A stretch of 64,000 nt of DNA from Allodiplogaster sudhausi (Eukaryota; Nematoda; Chromadorea; Rhabditida; Diplogasteridae), in contig CALZFC010000005.1 of assembly GCA_945643635.1 (NCBI GenBank), forward strand, positions 3,705,001 to 3,769,000, written 5' to 3'. Position numbers and translations under genes: made by a program. The notes below the pieces were generated by a model, which ran no database searches, was not told the DNA's origin, and saw nothing but the letters and a program-made list of their open reading frames with translations. The stretch's first letter is position 1, and every line of letters starts with the position of its first letter. Shown one piece after another: positions 51,899 to 62,839 of this stretch.

Positions 51899-54117
51899 TT
51901 AATCAACTTTGCAGTGGATGCTCTTGCTGCCAGATGAAAGGAAATCTCTCGTAGCATATAAGATTCGCTTCATCTCATAATAGCCAATATAGTGGAGAGC
52001 CTGGAAGGGAAGAGAGAGATAGGGGAAGAAAGAGAGAGAAGGGGAAGAAAGAGAGAGAAGGGGAAGAGAGAGAGAGAGAGAGAAGGTGAAGAGAGAGGTT
52101 GAAGGGGAAGAAAGAGAGAGCAGAAGACTGACTGCTTCGGCATAGGGAAGAAGAGCGTAGTGGTTCCAGAATGCCTGCGGTACACTGGCGCGTCGCTTGA
52201 TTCGGGCGTAGGGCCCCATCTCGGGCTGGGTCACGAAGTCCCAGAGCACCGCCGTCCACGAAGTGTGCATGTGCAGGTCGTCGTAGAATTCAGAGGCGGT
52301 TTCGCGAAGCTGGAATGGCAGAACAACTGTTTATGGCTAAGGGGAGGGGATATTCAGATAAAAAACAATAGTACACAATAAAGTGGATATTCAGATAAAA
52401 AACATAGTACACAATATAAATAATAACAACCTGACCTTGGGCAGCAGACGACTCGGCACAAAAGGGAAGTCGTGGTGTTCCACGTGGTAGCCGACGTTGA
52501 AGGTGCAGAGATTCCACAAGCCATAGTAGCTAGAATAAATTTTTTCTCTTTAAGACGGAGAAAAATTATAAGCGGAAGTATGCAATCCAATTCTGTACGT
52601 GATAAACTTTTTAAAAAAACATTAATAAAAGATACTATATTTTAATGGAAAACCTGTAGGTCTCCTGGCCCGGTCTAAAGACGTAGTGCTCGGAGATGAA
52701 ATGGCCAGCCGAGGGGTGCACTCCCATGGCGACCAGAGTTCCGAATATCAGATACACGAGGGATTTGATGCCGAAAAAGTGGAGAACAGCCAGGTCAAAG
52801 GAAATCTCAAGGAAGTATACTTAAGAGAGTTCGTCCGGATGAAATTCTAACTTGGATAATCGTGTTAATAATCTCAAAGTCAGTGGGCGCCTTCTTGTAG
52901 AGAATCAGGGGGCGGAATCCGTAGAAAAACGGTTGCAGAATCAGCCACAAGAATTTTCTAAATATTAATTGGCATTTAGTGGCGATATTTCAGAGACTAC
53001 AATGAAAAAAGACAAACGCATAAATTAAATTATATGGGATGAGAAAGAATACTTTGGTGTATTAGTGAAGAACTGCGCCTCGAGTTCAGTGGGAACGTCT
53101 GTGTCCAATCCGTCTTCTCCTCAAGTCAAGGAGGGTGAGAGAGAGGAGAGATCTTCGAGAGAAAAGAAATCACGAATTCCACCGGGAAAAGGCTATTCTA
53201 GATTAGTAAAATATGCATAGACGTACCAAGATAACGATGATGCTCAACATGGTATTTCTTGAACGAAATAGAAATTGGAATTCCAATGGGAAGATTCGTC
53301 CACATACCGAAGAATCGATTCTCAAAAATTTCGATAATATTTTTATCGTTAAAAAAACTGCACAAATTTGATGTGATTTCTAATGGAGTTCTGACAACGA
53401 AAGGGCGATCATTGCCGAATGCGGTGTTGTGAGAGATGTCATGGATGGCGAGTGTCATAGCGTGGTTGATCACTCCGCCACAGAGATACGCTTCCAGAAA
53501 TATCAACGTCCAGTCTGCGTCTACAAATCAACGAAATAACACAATAATGAAAATTAATGACAACAAAATTATTTATGAGAATCTCATGTCAAAATGAAGA
53601 GGGTGAACCTTGCAGGAGCCAACAGAAGAAGATCTGTATGAGCACCATTGCAGATACGACGTACTTCAAGCTGGGATCCACTCCAAAGAGCTGCAACGTT
53701 CTAGTTTACATTCAAATATATTAATTATATTAATTAAACGAACACTATCACAAAAAATAATAATGGAGGTTCGAATTGCTGCGTCTCTCTGGGAGCAGGA
53801 ACTCTTATTCATTCGTGCTATTTCGCAGGTCGCTCGATCTAGCATTCGAGAATGAGAGTGTAAAGATCCACGTCAATTAAATAACATACATTACTTTCGG
53901 TGATATCCCTTCTTCAATTTGAGATGCAAACTTGTATGTATCTTGTCTCATCTTATAAGAGTCTTGTCAGAAATGGAATAATATTTGTTGTTGACTTTGA
54001 GAGAAGAAGAACCTGCTTGATCTCGGGATGCTTGGCAATGATTTCTTCTCTGCGGGAGGCATGAGGCTGTTCTGTGTATGTCCACATGAAGTCCTCACGG
54101 GACACCTGCCCACCCAT
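51899..54117 (-). CDS. degs: Sphingolipid delta(4)-desaturase, DEGS family (about 9 exons)
   Basis: ER membrane di-iron enzyme that introduces the 4,5-trans double bond of ceramide. It starts at 54117 with [20 protein letters not shown], the typical DEGS opening. All three histidine boxes are present: HDISHN (exon about 53390-53520), HVEHH followed by [13 protein letters not shown] (exon about 53227-53325), and YHVEHHDFP (about 52460-52490). Hydrophobic segments such as [14 protein letters not shown] and [20 protein letters not shown] lie between. The C-terminal part has [12 protein letters not shown] and GPYARIKRR. The last exon (about 51899-52001) adds a tail of 34 residues that I cannot match to the family; it may be lineage-specific or a mis-modelled end. 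The intron before the last exon is GA-rich on plus (CT on sense). Confidence 0.93.
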
Positions 54118-54981
54118 CTCAGGTATCTGCTCTGGACACGGAAGAGGCTTCTCAGTACCTTCTGCACCTAAATGAGCCTTCTTTTACATACGCGGAAGGG
54201 GTGTTTGTGGTTATCAAATAGTGATAAACAGCAGGAGGCGAGAGTACGCAATGTTGAGAGAGGAGTAATGATATCAAGGAAACTAATCGCGCCATCAGAA
54301 ATCGCGCCATTTGTTAAGAGGAAGAAGCTTTCAGTCATTTTTATACTACGGGATATTAGGAGGCACAAAACGGTTTAAAGTCTTTTTTCCATGTATAAAC
54401 ATGAGTATCGAACATTCCGGATATCCACATGACTTCCAATTGGTTGAAGAACGCAAATAGAGGTGCGGTCGGATAATGGACTAGGTCGAAATATACGCAA
54501 AATCTACAGAGGTAAACAAATAGATATAAAACGAGAGAGTAAAGATCAAAGAGAGAGTGCGAGAAAGGAAATGAAGGGGATAAAAATGCATATGACGACT
54601 AAAGATCAAAACAGTACACAAAGGGGCTCGAATGTTCTTGATACACAAAGATCGTTTGGCAGAAGTTGACTATTTATTGCAGAAGATGATGTTACTATTT
54701 TCATTCTCTCCTAAATTTTCTCCTTCCATAGTATATGTGTTTTCCTCTCTTTTTCTTCAGCTCGCTTTCGCCGTCTCTTTTTCCACCCTGCAATTTCCTT
54801 CTAGCAGCCATGGCCTCCCCGCTCTCTTCCCCTGTTTATCACTTACTGGCCCTCCTTCCCTCCCCTGCTCTCTCTTCAGTACTCTCCGTGCTTTTGTCCC
54901 TCCAAGTCTCTCTCAAGCAAACAGGACGAGCAGACGTCCCCATGCGAAGACCGCATCCTCCCTTCTAGCTTTCAGGATAGA

Positions 54982-55030
<49 letters not shown>

Positions 55031-56944
55031 AGGAAAGTGAGAGGCAGGGAGAGAGAAGAGCGGAGGGAGAGTAAGGAAGAGTGGCATGAGCACTACTATT
55101 TGACATCGAGATCAGCGAGATTACAAACTTCGTACTGGGTAGCACGCAAACGGTAAATTCCATTTCGAGTGCCACATAAAGGCCGCAGAAATATCCTATA
55201 AAAACGGAATGTAAAGGATTGTAGTAAGCATCAAAGTAGAGATAAGCACTTTCTAATTCACAGCATTTTCTACATATAAATAGCAAAAAATACTGAAATG
55301 AAGAACTCCTTAAAAGAAGAGGCAGTGAAGCAGCTTGAAGAATGTGGCGCCCTCCCCTCACCATTCCCTCCTTCATTTCTCTGCGTCTCCACTCTCTCGC
55401 CATTCAGAGATAACGGCAGAATCACTCAAGGATTGAGGTTTCATTTGCAAGATAGAGCAGGCAGATGGTATAGAGAAAAGTTGATAGTAACATAAGGAGT
55501 GCGCAAAATGAGGAGTGCATGGTGAAGAGTAAAATGCTAAAGGTAAGAGAGGTGCATATCAGAGTGCAGAGAACAGGAAAATTGTGAGGAGATTTGACTA
55601 AAGAGCATAAAGATAAGGATCTAAATGGAAAATTTGGAAGGACGACATATGTAAGTGGAAGTGGGAGATATTCAAAGCATCAAATATTCATCTTCCATGC
55701 ACATTTGCATCAAACAACGCACGAATGGCAGAGAAGAGCAGAAACTGAATAGACGGAGAGACTCTTCCCATTCACGGCCGAGTGTGTAATCATTACAATC
55801 CTCGAGATCACAGGCCGCGATCAAAAAAACATACCAAGCATTTGTAGAGTGCTGCAGTGAGGTGCTACTTTTCCTCTACTTTTGCTTCGAGTGCAAGGGG
55901 AACAATTCCAAGCATGAGTCATGAGATGGTAGCCATCACTATTTGAACTCTAGTTGCAGGTAACTTCTCCCTATTCATCGTTATTTCTCTCTTTCTCTCT
56001 CTCTCTCACTACTCTCGCTACATTTCTCTCTGCCCTCTTTCTTCACTGCATACATTTTGTCTCCTACCTCTTACCACGGCCATCTCTCTGTCGCTATCCT
56101 TTATTATCCTTGGTCTCTTGGGTTTTTTCTCGCTTGCAGTGGGAGTCTTCCCAATGGCAGAGACAGTCAAAAGGGAGAGAGGACAGAGAAGAAGAGAGGC
56201 CACAGAGTGATTCATAGTGACGTGGGTCATGTGTAGCCCACCGCACTTTCAACGCTTACATTTGTACATCCAGACAACGATTGGCTGGGGACATATATGG
56301 TTGATTTAAAAAGGAAGAAATAACGATTAAAATAACTAAACTCACATAAACAAAAAAAATTGTTTGTAACAGTAGTTGTTTCAGCTTAAAACTGAAACAA
56401 TATTGTTTGATATATCAAGCAATATTGTTTCAGTTTTACGCCGATACAATGATAGTTTCAAACAATTTTTTTTGTGAATAATAATTCAGCTGTCAGATTG
56501 AAAGCAACAAATGAACAATGGTCGCTTTTTCGTCGCATCCCGCCGTGCGAAGTGGCGATAAGTCAAGAGAGGAAGTCGTAGAAAGACATAGTAGCTTTGA
56601 ATGTAAGCTCACTGATTGTGACTCTTTCATTGAATGACTGTAAGGATGACTGTAGCTTCTCTTCCCTTTCGATCATTCGAAAGGGCACTTCATTGCAGTC
56701 TCTGCCTTGTCACGAATAACTTTGGAAGACTCGTCCTGATAAGGCGGAGTGACGAGTCTGCCGTGGCATTCTCTGCCGTCAGTGGATGACTCCCCCCCCC
56801 CCCCCCCCCCACTTTCCCCCCTCTCAATCTTCACGGAACTCGAACGGAGCCAAGAGCCTAGTCAAGGAGACTCTTATCAATCAGATTGGGCAAACATCTT
56901 ATTGCTGAACCTAGTCATGCATGGAAGTGAGACAGAATATCATA

Positions 56945-56983
<39 letters not shown>

Positions 56984-57412
56984 AGAGAGAGGGAGAGGGT
57001 GAGAGAGAGAATGTGTTAGCGGTAGTGTTAGTATCATGAATACGGATGGAGAAGCAGAGTGTTTGTGGACAGAAAAGGATGGAAAGAGTGGGAAGAGTAC
57101 GGAGAGCAATGGAATACGCGCGAGGGTGAAATCTCCATTTCCATGAGTCATTTGAAGAAGGCAGCAACAGAGTTGGGATAGAAGAGTAGATGGAATCCCA
57201 ATGGCAAATACGGGCATGTTCAGTTGCTGAAAGGTAGAAGAAGAGCTGTAGAGGCCGAGGGCAAGGCGAGAGGCAAGGACTCTTCTCTTTCTTCTTCTCT
57301 TTCATTCCTCGCGCCACTTCAAGCAAAACAACAATTCCAGTCATTTTTTGCTGTCTTTTATTCTGATGTATATTAAACATTGTAAACAGGTTTTCTCGAG
57401 TCAGAGAACGAA
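54118..57412. other. Intergenic region between desaturase and ET-module gene
   Basis: No supported gene. Holds (GA)n at 54981-55030, CT at 55995-56010, a run of about 20 C at 56790-56810, (GA)n at 56948-56981, and a foldback repeat at 56343-56482. Confidence 0.5.
56343..56482. repeat. Foldback inverted repeat with 50-bp near-perfect palindrome
   Basis: The core 56388-56437 (AAAACTGAAACAATATTG ... CAATATTGTTTCAGTTTT) equals its reverse complement except for one base pair around the TTGATATATCAA centre. Outer arms (AAAAAAAATTGTTTGTAAC on the left, TTTCAAACAATTTTTTTT on the right) extend the symmetry to about 140 bp. Compatible with a MITE-like element. Confidence 0.8.
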
Positions 57413-58664
57413 ATGATCCAGTCGTTCTCAATATTCTTGGCAGTAGTTGCTTCGCTTCCCTTCAGAACAGGTTCAACTCTCCTTACTTATCATTAGCACA
57501 CTCCTTGATTCTTCCTTAGAATGCGCGATCTGCGATGAGTGCGTGAACTACAACAACAACGTGTGCACGGGATTGGGCAGCTGCCCGGGTCGCTACTGCG
57601 TGTACTGTCAGAGTTCCCTCTTCATTCATAACAAAGGAAACTTCCATTTGAAGTGAGCAAGCTGGGTCCGAATGGACAGACTATTCTGAAGAAGTCCTGC
57701 GCCAGCACGGATGTCGTGGTCTTCGATGACGGGACGTCTATCAGCAATCTCGTCAACCAATGTGTTGTCAAGTAGGAAACTACTCCACTTCTCGCGCCAT
57801 TCCTACATTTTTTCTTGCTGTGTAGAAAATTGTTCTTCCCTCCAAAAGAGCTCCAATTTCTTGCAAGTGGCAGCTGCAAGGCAAACACAGTAGAGAAACG
57901 AAGCTATGCTGAGTATATTCCTTCTATGGAGATCTACTCAGTTCAGTGAGAGAGAGAGAGGGAGTGAATGAGAGAAATAAAGAGAGAGAGAGAAAAGAGA
58001 GAAAGAGACGAAGAGAGAGGGAAGAGGAGAGAATAGTAAAGATGGCAAGGAAGAAAGATAGAAACATCTACAGAGACATGAACAATGTGGAGAGAAGTTT
58101 GCTTCTTGAAATGGGAAAGTTAAGAAATCGTTTGAAATTGGAAGCCAAATGAGGAAGGACATATTTGATAACAACGGTGTATTTCAGACAGACTAACACG
58201 AACACCTACACAGTGAAGGTGTGCACGACCAACTACTGCAACCGTGTCTGTGAGAATCCGCAGCCCCTTCCCGCCACGAGTAAGACCTCCATTCTAATCC
58301 TAGGCATCAATCTTTTGAACCATTTATTTTATAAGCTACATACCAAAATGTTTGCTTGCTTTGAGCGACTTGCTATCAATGCTCGTCCTTCGATGGCAGC
58401 GACTGCACTTCGGGGACATGCCAGGCTCCTTTCTGCGTCTTTGGCAAGTTCCAGACGCATATTGCCAAAACAAGCAACTACGCTAACTAAACCTTGCAGT
58501 AATGGAAAGGGTGGCTGGTCAACCTCCAATCTTGAAGAAGGACTGCTCGCAGGCACCGTCTATGCACTTCCCAGACGGCACTGTACTCACTCAACTCGAT
58601 GTCTGCGACACTCGGCAAGCCTCTTCTCTCTCTCTCTCTCTTCTCTTCTCTCTCTCTTCTCTCT

Positions 58665-58703
<39 letters not shown>

Positions 58704-59890
58704 CTTTCTCCTCCCTCTCCTCTCTCTCTCTTCTTCCCCTCACTCTCCTCCACGGCGTCCTCAATCTCTCTCTCTCCCACTCTCTCCTCTTCGCCTCTCA
58801 GAATCTTCTCTTTCCTTTCAGGAGCGTCGGCAACAGCATGTACACTTCAATGATCTGCTCTCGCAACTACTGCAACAATGTCTGTGGTGGCCAACCACCT
58901 GGACCTCCTGAACCACCCGGACCCCCTCAAAGGCGTTAGTTCATTCAAATATTTACAAGTTGAACCGGTACAATGAGATACATACATACATCAAAGGTTG
59001 GAATGCTAATTGTAAGGGGAATAGATTTATGTTCCTAGGCGTGATAAAATAGGAAGCAAGGCGCATTCTTTAATAGGAGGAATAGAGGAAAATATTCATT
59101 AAATAAATGCAACTGCGATAAAAGTCGTACACGCTGGATCAACGGCTGGCCCTCCTCCCCCTCTTTCATTTTCTTTCCCTTTCCCAGACTCGCGTTGCTA
59201 GTTGACTGGCGCGTTGCTAGGCGGAGTGGAAGCCGTTGAAATAGCAAGCAGACAGAAGATGAGAGAGATGGAAATGACTAGAGAAAGAGAGAAAAGAGGA
59301 GATCAGCACCATTCCAGAGCCCATCACCTGCATGGCCTGCGAGGCGAACAACGCTTACGACTGCAGGGGGCCGCAGTGCCAGGGCAACTACTGCGTTTAT
59401 GGTTATTCTTTTCTATCTGCGCACATATTTCTTCTCTGTATCTCTAATTCTCTGTCTATCTTTTCCATCTTTCTCTTTTCTATTTCTTTCCGTCTGCAGC
59501 CAGGACAACTCCATCAACTGGCGTTGCTCATGTGAAGAGGAGTTGCTCCCTTGACAACTATTATGCGTATCCAGACTCGACCAGATCAACTACTCTCAAT
59601 GGCTGCGAGTATCGGTATGGTTTTCTATTAATGGCGACACTTGTAAAACTGATGAAATCACTTACAATTATCAAAAATATTACCCTTCTAAGATTGAACG
59701 TTAGCAAATGCGATTTGATAATTTGTACGACTTTTTAAGGCTGATTAGCGGGATTCGGTACGCAGTGAACATCTGCAATAGCGGCGACTTCTGCAATGCA
59801 GAGGGGTGCAACTCCGGCTACTCCTCAGGCTTCTCTCTCTTCCTCTTCTCCTTTCCCCTCTTCGCCTCTCTCATACTCTCATTTCCCTAA
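57413..59890 (+). CDS. Three-module ET/Ly6-like cysteine-rich surface protein, probably GPI-anchored (10 exons)
   Basis: Exons: 57413-57470, 57520-57606, 57654-57771, 58188-58279, 58366-58443, 58500-58614, 58822-58934, 59318-59401, 59500-59614, 59749-59890; 333 residues with agreeing phases. A signal peptide (FSIFLAVVASL) precedes three repeats, each of three exons with entry phases 1, 1, 2: CAICDECVNYNNNVC...YCVY / CMACEANNAYDC...YCVY style N-parts, a middle with one or more Cys (LKKSCAS, LKKDCSQ, VKRSCSL), and a closing CNxxC part (NYCNRVC, NYCNNVC, DFCNAEGC). This is the nematode ET-module / Ly6-like pattern. The C-terminus ends in a hydrophobic segment (FSLFLFSFPLFASLILSFP) after small residues, as in GPI signals. 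Introns 58444-58499 and 58615-58821 need GC donors. Alternatively the first two modules end at a TAG (58937) if intron 7 is kept, giving a secreted form; the third module would then be a separate gene lacking a signal peptide, which is less likely. Confidence 0.78.
58621..58760. repeat. (CT)n tract in intron 6 of the ET-module gene
   Basis: CT runs on the sense strand starting six bases after the GC donor at 58615 and continuing toward the acceptor at 58821. Confidence 0.85.
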
Positions 59891-60019
59891 CTAACACCAA
59901 ACAGTACATTTCTAAGCATTGTCTTCTTTGTAAATACTCGCGCAGCTTTATCTTGTACATCTTTATTGTGGATGGCATTCGATAAATGGGTAGCTTCTCG
60001 TCTGATGTAAGAGATGATT

Positions 60020-60299
60020 CTATTCGTCCCCGAAGATGTTCTTGTGCGTCTCGAGATGGCCACGGAAACAGTCACGAATGGAGTTGAAGTGGCCGAGACA
60101 GCGGATGTGGAGGAGGTCGTCGTCCATCACGGAAGACGAAGCATTGCAGAAGGCAAGACAGCCATTCTCCACATTCCTGTTAATACATCTCTCACTCTCT
60201 CGTTACTCTCTATCTGTATCTCTAACCATCTCTCTCTCTCGCAGAAAGTCACTCTCTTCTCTTACTCTCTCTCCCGCTCGTAGAGAGTTTCTCTCTCTC

Positions 60300-60354
<55 letters not shown>

Positions 60355-60449
60355 AAGACAGTCTCTCTCTCTCTCTCTCTCGCTCTCGCTCTCTCTCTCT
60401 CTCACGAAGACAGTCTCTCTCTCTCTCGCTTGCAGACAGTGTCTCCCTT

Positions 60450-60488
<39 letters not shown>

Positions 60489-61034
60489 GACAGTCTCTCG
60501 CAGCATTGCGTGTGGTCGGTGAGAGAAGATGCGCAGTCCCACATGAGAGAGACCGTCTCGTTCCGAGGGCGGCACATGTTCAGGAAGAAGAGAAACTGAA
60601 GATCGGCTATGCATTTTGTAGAATAACAAAATACATTCTTATATACTGACATTTCCTTGATGAATGGCGTCAAAATCGCAGAATCGATGCTTGCATTCTG
60701 GGTCTGCAGACTTCTGACGGGCGCAGCAGATCTGTACAAGAAGAGGGAGAGAGAGCGAGAGAGCGAGAGAGCGAGAAAGAGAGTGAGGGAGAGAGAGAAG
60801 GCAGTGGAAGATTGCGAGAAGGCAGAGAAAGAGAAGATCTGCACAAGAAAATAGAGATGGAGTGAGAGAAGGCAGAGAAGAAGAGAGATACGAAGGTAGA
60901 GAAGTGAGGGTAAAGAGTTTTGCAGATTGAAATAAATGCAGCAAAATCGAAACTTTAAACTTCTTGTTGGCGTCTCGTCGAGCGAGGCAAAGGATTGTAA
61001 GGAGAAGACAGAGGACGACGACTCGCGGATCCAT
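60020..61034 (-). CDS. Secreted DB-module protein (4 exons)
   Basis: Exons (highest first) 60954-61034, 60651-60731, 60492-60595 and 60020-60176; 140 residues in phase. Signal peptide VVVLCLLLTILCLA. The mature part shows the nematode DB-module Cys spacing: ICCARQK, ECKHRFCDF, LNMCRP, WDCASS, then the hallmark DHTQCCERLNVENGCLAFC, and later IRCLGHF and RDCFRG. The DB module is a nematode extracellular domain of unknown precise role, so function is not assigned. It lies tail to tail with the ET-module gene (130 bp between stop codons). Intron 3 (60177-60491) is nearly all CT repeat on plus (GA on sense) and contains several copies of the donor-adjacent sequence. Confidence 0.8.
60180..60490. 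repeat. Compound CT repeat filling intron 3 of the DB-module gene
   Basis: CT runs interrupted by GAAGACAGTCTC at 60354 and 60404, by TTGCAGACAGTG at 60430 and by CGCAGACAGTC at the true donor (60485-60495). Confidence 0.85.
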
Positions 61035-61576
61035 CTTTCGATTTGGACAGCGAATTCTTGGGTCGACCACTTCTCCTCGCCTTCTTCTCGTCATTTTATA
61101 CTTTCCAAGGGATGTCGGACATTCCGTTTGTATGCTACGAATGAATGCTGTTATTCATGCTCGGCTCAGGCCTAAAACTCATGACTGAACGATTCTCAAT
61201 TCAAAGAAGGGTTCTTTTCTCACTTACACTTTTTATTGACAATGAAGACTTTGAAACGAGTAAATATGTAAGAATGAGTGAAACTTTTAGCCCGAGATGA
61301 ATTCAAATGAGGTCATGAATTGCATATGATTAATGCAGCCTCGCAGGCAGAATGTCAATTCGTAATGAGTTCCTCCTCTCTCATTCACTCTCTTCATCCC
61401 CGGGTTGGTCGGTTGCCTTTGCTGAGCCGCTCTACTTGCAACTCCTTTTCTACTAATACAGGCGAGCTCAATTCTTCTTCGTATTATTTTTTGTATCTTT
61501 TCTCAAGTCTTTGCAGCGAGAGAAATTAAAAAAGGAATTGAATTGTTTTGCAGTGCGAGTTGAGGCATTCTGGAGA
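61035..61576. promoter_or_regulatory. Divergent upstream region of DB-module gene and the Pro/Arg-rich gene
   Basis: The two genes are transcribed away from each other from this 540-bp stretch. No core promoter motif recognised. TTTTGCAG at 61546-61553 just before the plus-strand start could be a trans-splice or 5' UTR acceptor. Confidence 0.35.
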
Positions 61577-62827
61577 ATGTCGTGTGAAAAGGGAGGAAAC
61601 GAAGCTGCGTTGTCTTCTTCGACTGATTCCGAACTCTCCGAGATGACTGCTCGCTCTGAAGTCAACATTTCTTTATATTCTCTATTTTGATTTGTTTAAA
61701 CTTTCGAAGCGAGGAGGGCTAGGAAAGGATTAAGAAGTTTTCCTCCCTTTAGGAGAGCATCGAATGTGCGAGAGAGAAGAAGAAATTCAACGAAGACGAG
61801 GTCACCGAGATCACCGAAAGCTGCGGAGTTCATCTCAGCGACAACATCTTTCACAATGTTGGCCTTTCTCTCACCTTTCGCTGCTATCTCTCCACTCCTC
61901 TTTCTCTCACTTTTCCATTGCCATTCCCTACCGTCCCTTCTCCTTCAGCCCATTCTTGTCTGACTCTCACACTCTTTCTCTATTTTAGTATTCCGATGGG
62001 GATGCTGAGGCGAATCCTTCACTCGACGCGACCCAAGAAGGCAAGCTTGCCGTTCGCGAGCCGAGCAAGAAGACAAGTATGAATTTAACGTCCTATCTCT
62101 ATTATCTCGTTCTCTTTACTTCTCCCTCCCTCTCTCCCTCCCTCTCCCTCCCTCTCCCTCCCTCTCCCTCCCTCTCCCTCCCTCCCTCCCTCTCCCTCCC
62201 TCTCTCACTCTCTCTTAATTACAGACAACGTGTCTGCTCGCCGAGGAGTGCCAATGCATCGTCGCTATCCTCCTCTGCCTCCACGCCTTCCTCTGCATCC
62301 CAGCATGGTGAGTGTGCTCTTTCCCTGCCTCCTCGTCCTCACTCCCTCCCTTGCAGCTTCCCTTTCCCTCTCGCGTTGTTCCCTTCTCTCTGGGTGGTCC
62401 TCGCCGTCTGCCTCCTCCTCCTCCTCCGCCTCCCCCTTTCCTGTCTCTGCCGTTCTTCTCTCCTCCCTTCCACTACTCTCCCCTCTCCTTCTACAATTCC
62501 CCTCCACTCTTCACTGGCCCCCGAAACGGTCGTCGACTCGAGCGTCTGCCACTGCCGATGATGCCATCCACTCCGGCCAATTCGATCGCTCCCCCCTCCT
62601 TCATTCAGAGGTTCTCTTCCTTTCGTTCTGATCACTTAGTCTCTCATCCCCTCTCTCATTCCTCCCTCTGCAGACTCCCTCAGCATCTCCGTCGAGTCCG
62701 TTCTCCTGAGCGTGTCCGTCCTTCCCGCGTGGTCAACTCTTCAGTGCAAACTGCTCCTCTCGCTCCTCCTCCTGCTCCCAAGACTCTTCTCACTCAAGCT
62801 ATGGTCAGCTTATCTTCTACGCGATGA
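61577..62827 (+). CDS. Unrecognised Ser/Pro/Arg-rich protein, possibly incomplete (6 exons)
   Basis: Not recognised. Exons 61577-61660, 61753-61857, 61989-62076, 62225-62307, 62543-62610 and 62674-62827 join in phase; about 194 residues if the TGA at 62825-62827 is the end. The N-terminal part is acidic and Ser-rich (TDSELSEMTARSE), followed by a charged segment with two Cys, then basic, Pro-rich sequence (RRYPPLPPRLPLHP; LAPPPAPKTLL). No signal peptide or membrane segment; likely intracellular and largely disordered. The final exon can end at 62803 with donor ATG/gtcagc, in which case the gene continues beyond the LINE that starts about 36 bp downstream and outside the window. Exon 5's acceptor (ACTCGAG) is weak. 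Confidence 0.5.
62101..62211. repeat. (CCCT)n-rich pyrimidine repeat in an intron
   Basis: Tetranucleotide-like TCCC units on the sense strand of the Pro/Arg-rich gene, ending a few bases before the acceptor at 62224. Confidence 0.85.
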
Positions 62828-62839
62828 CCGGCATGCGGC

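Noticed and set aside
53760..53790. GGTTCGAAT-like T-arm suggesting a tRNA
   Set aside because: No matching acceptor stem, D arm or anticodon stem around it; no tRNA was recognised anywhere in the window.
58934..58939. TAG after the second ET module taken as the gene end
   Set aside because: Module 3 lacks its own signal peptide, enters in the phase required by a donor at 58935 and ends with a GPI-like tail, so one three-module gene is simpler. Kept as an isoform idea.
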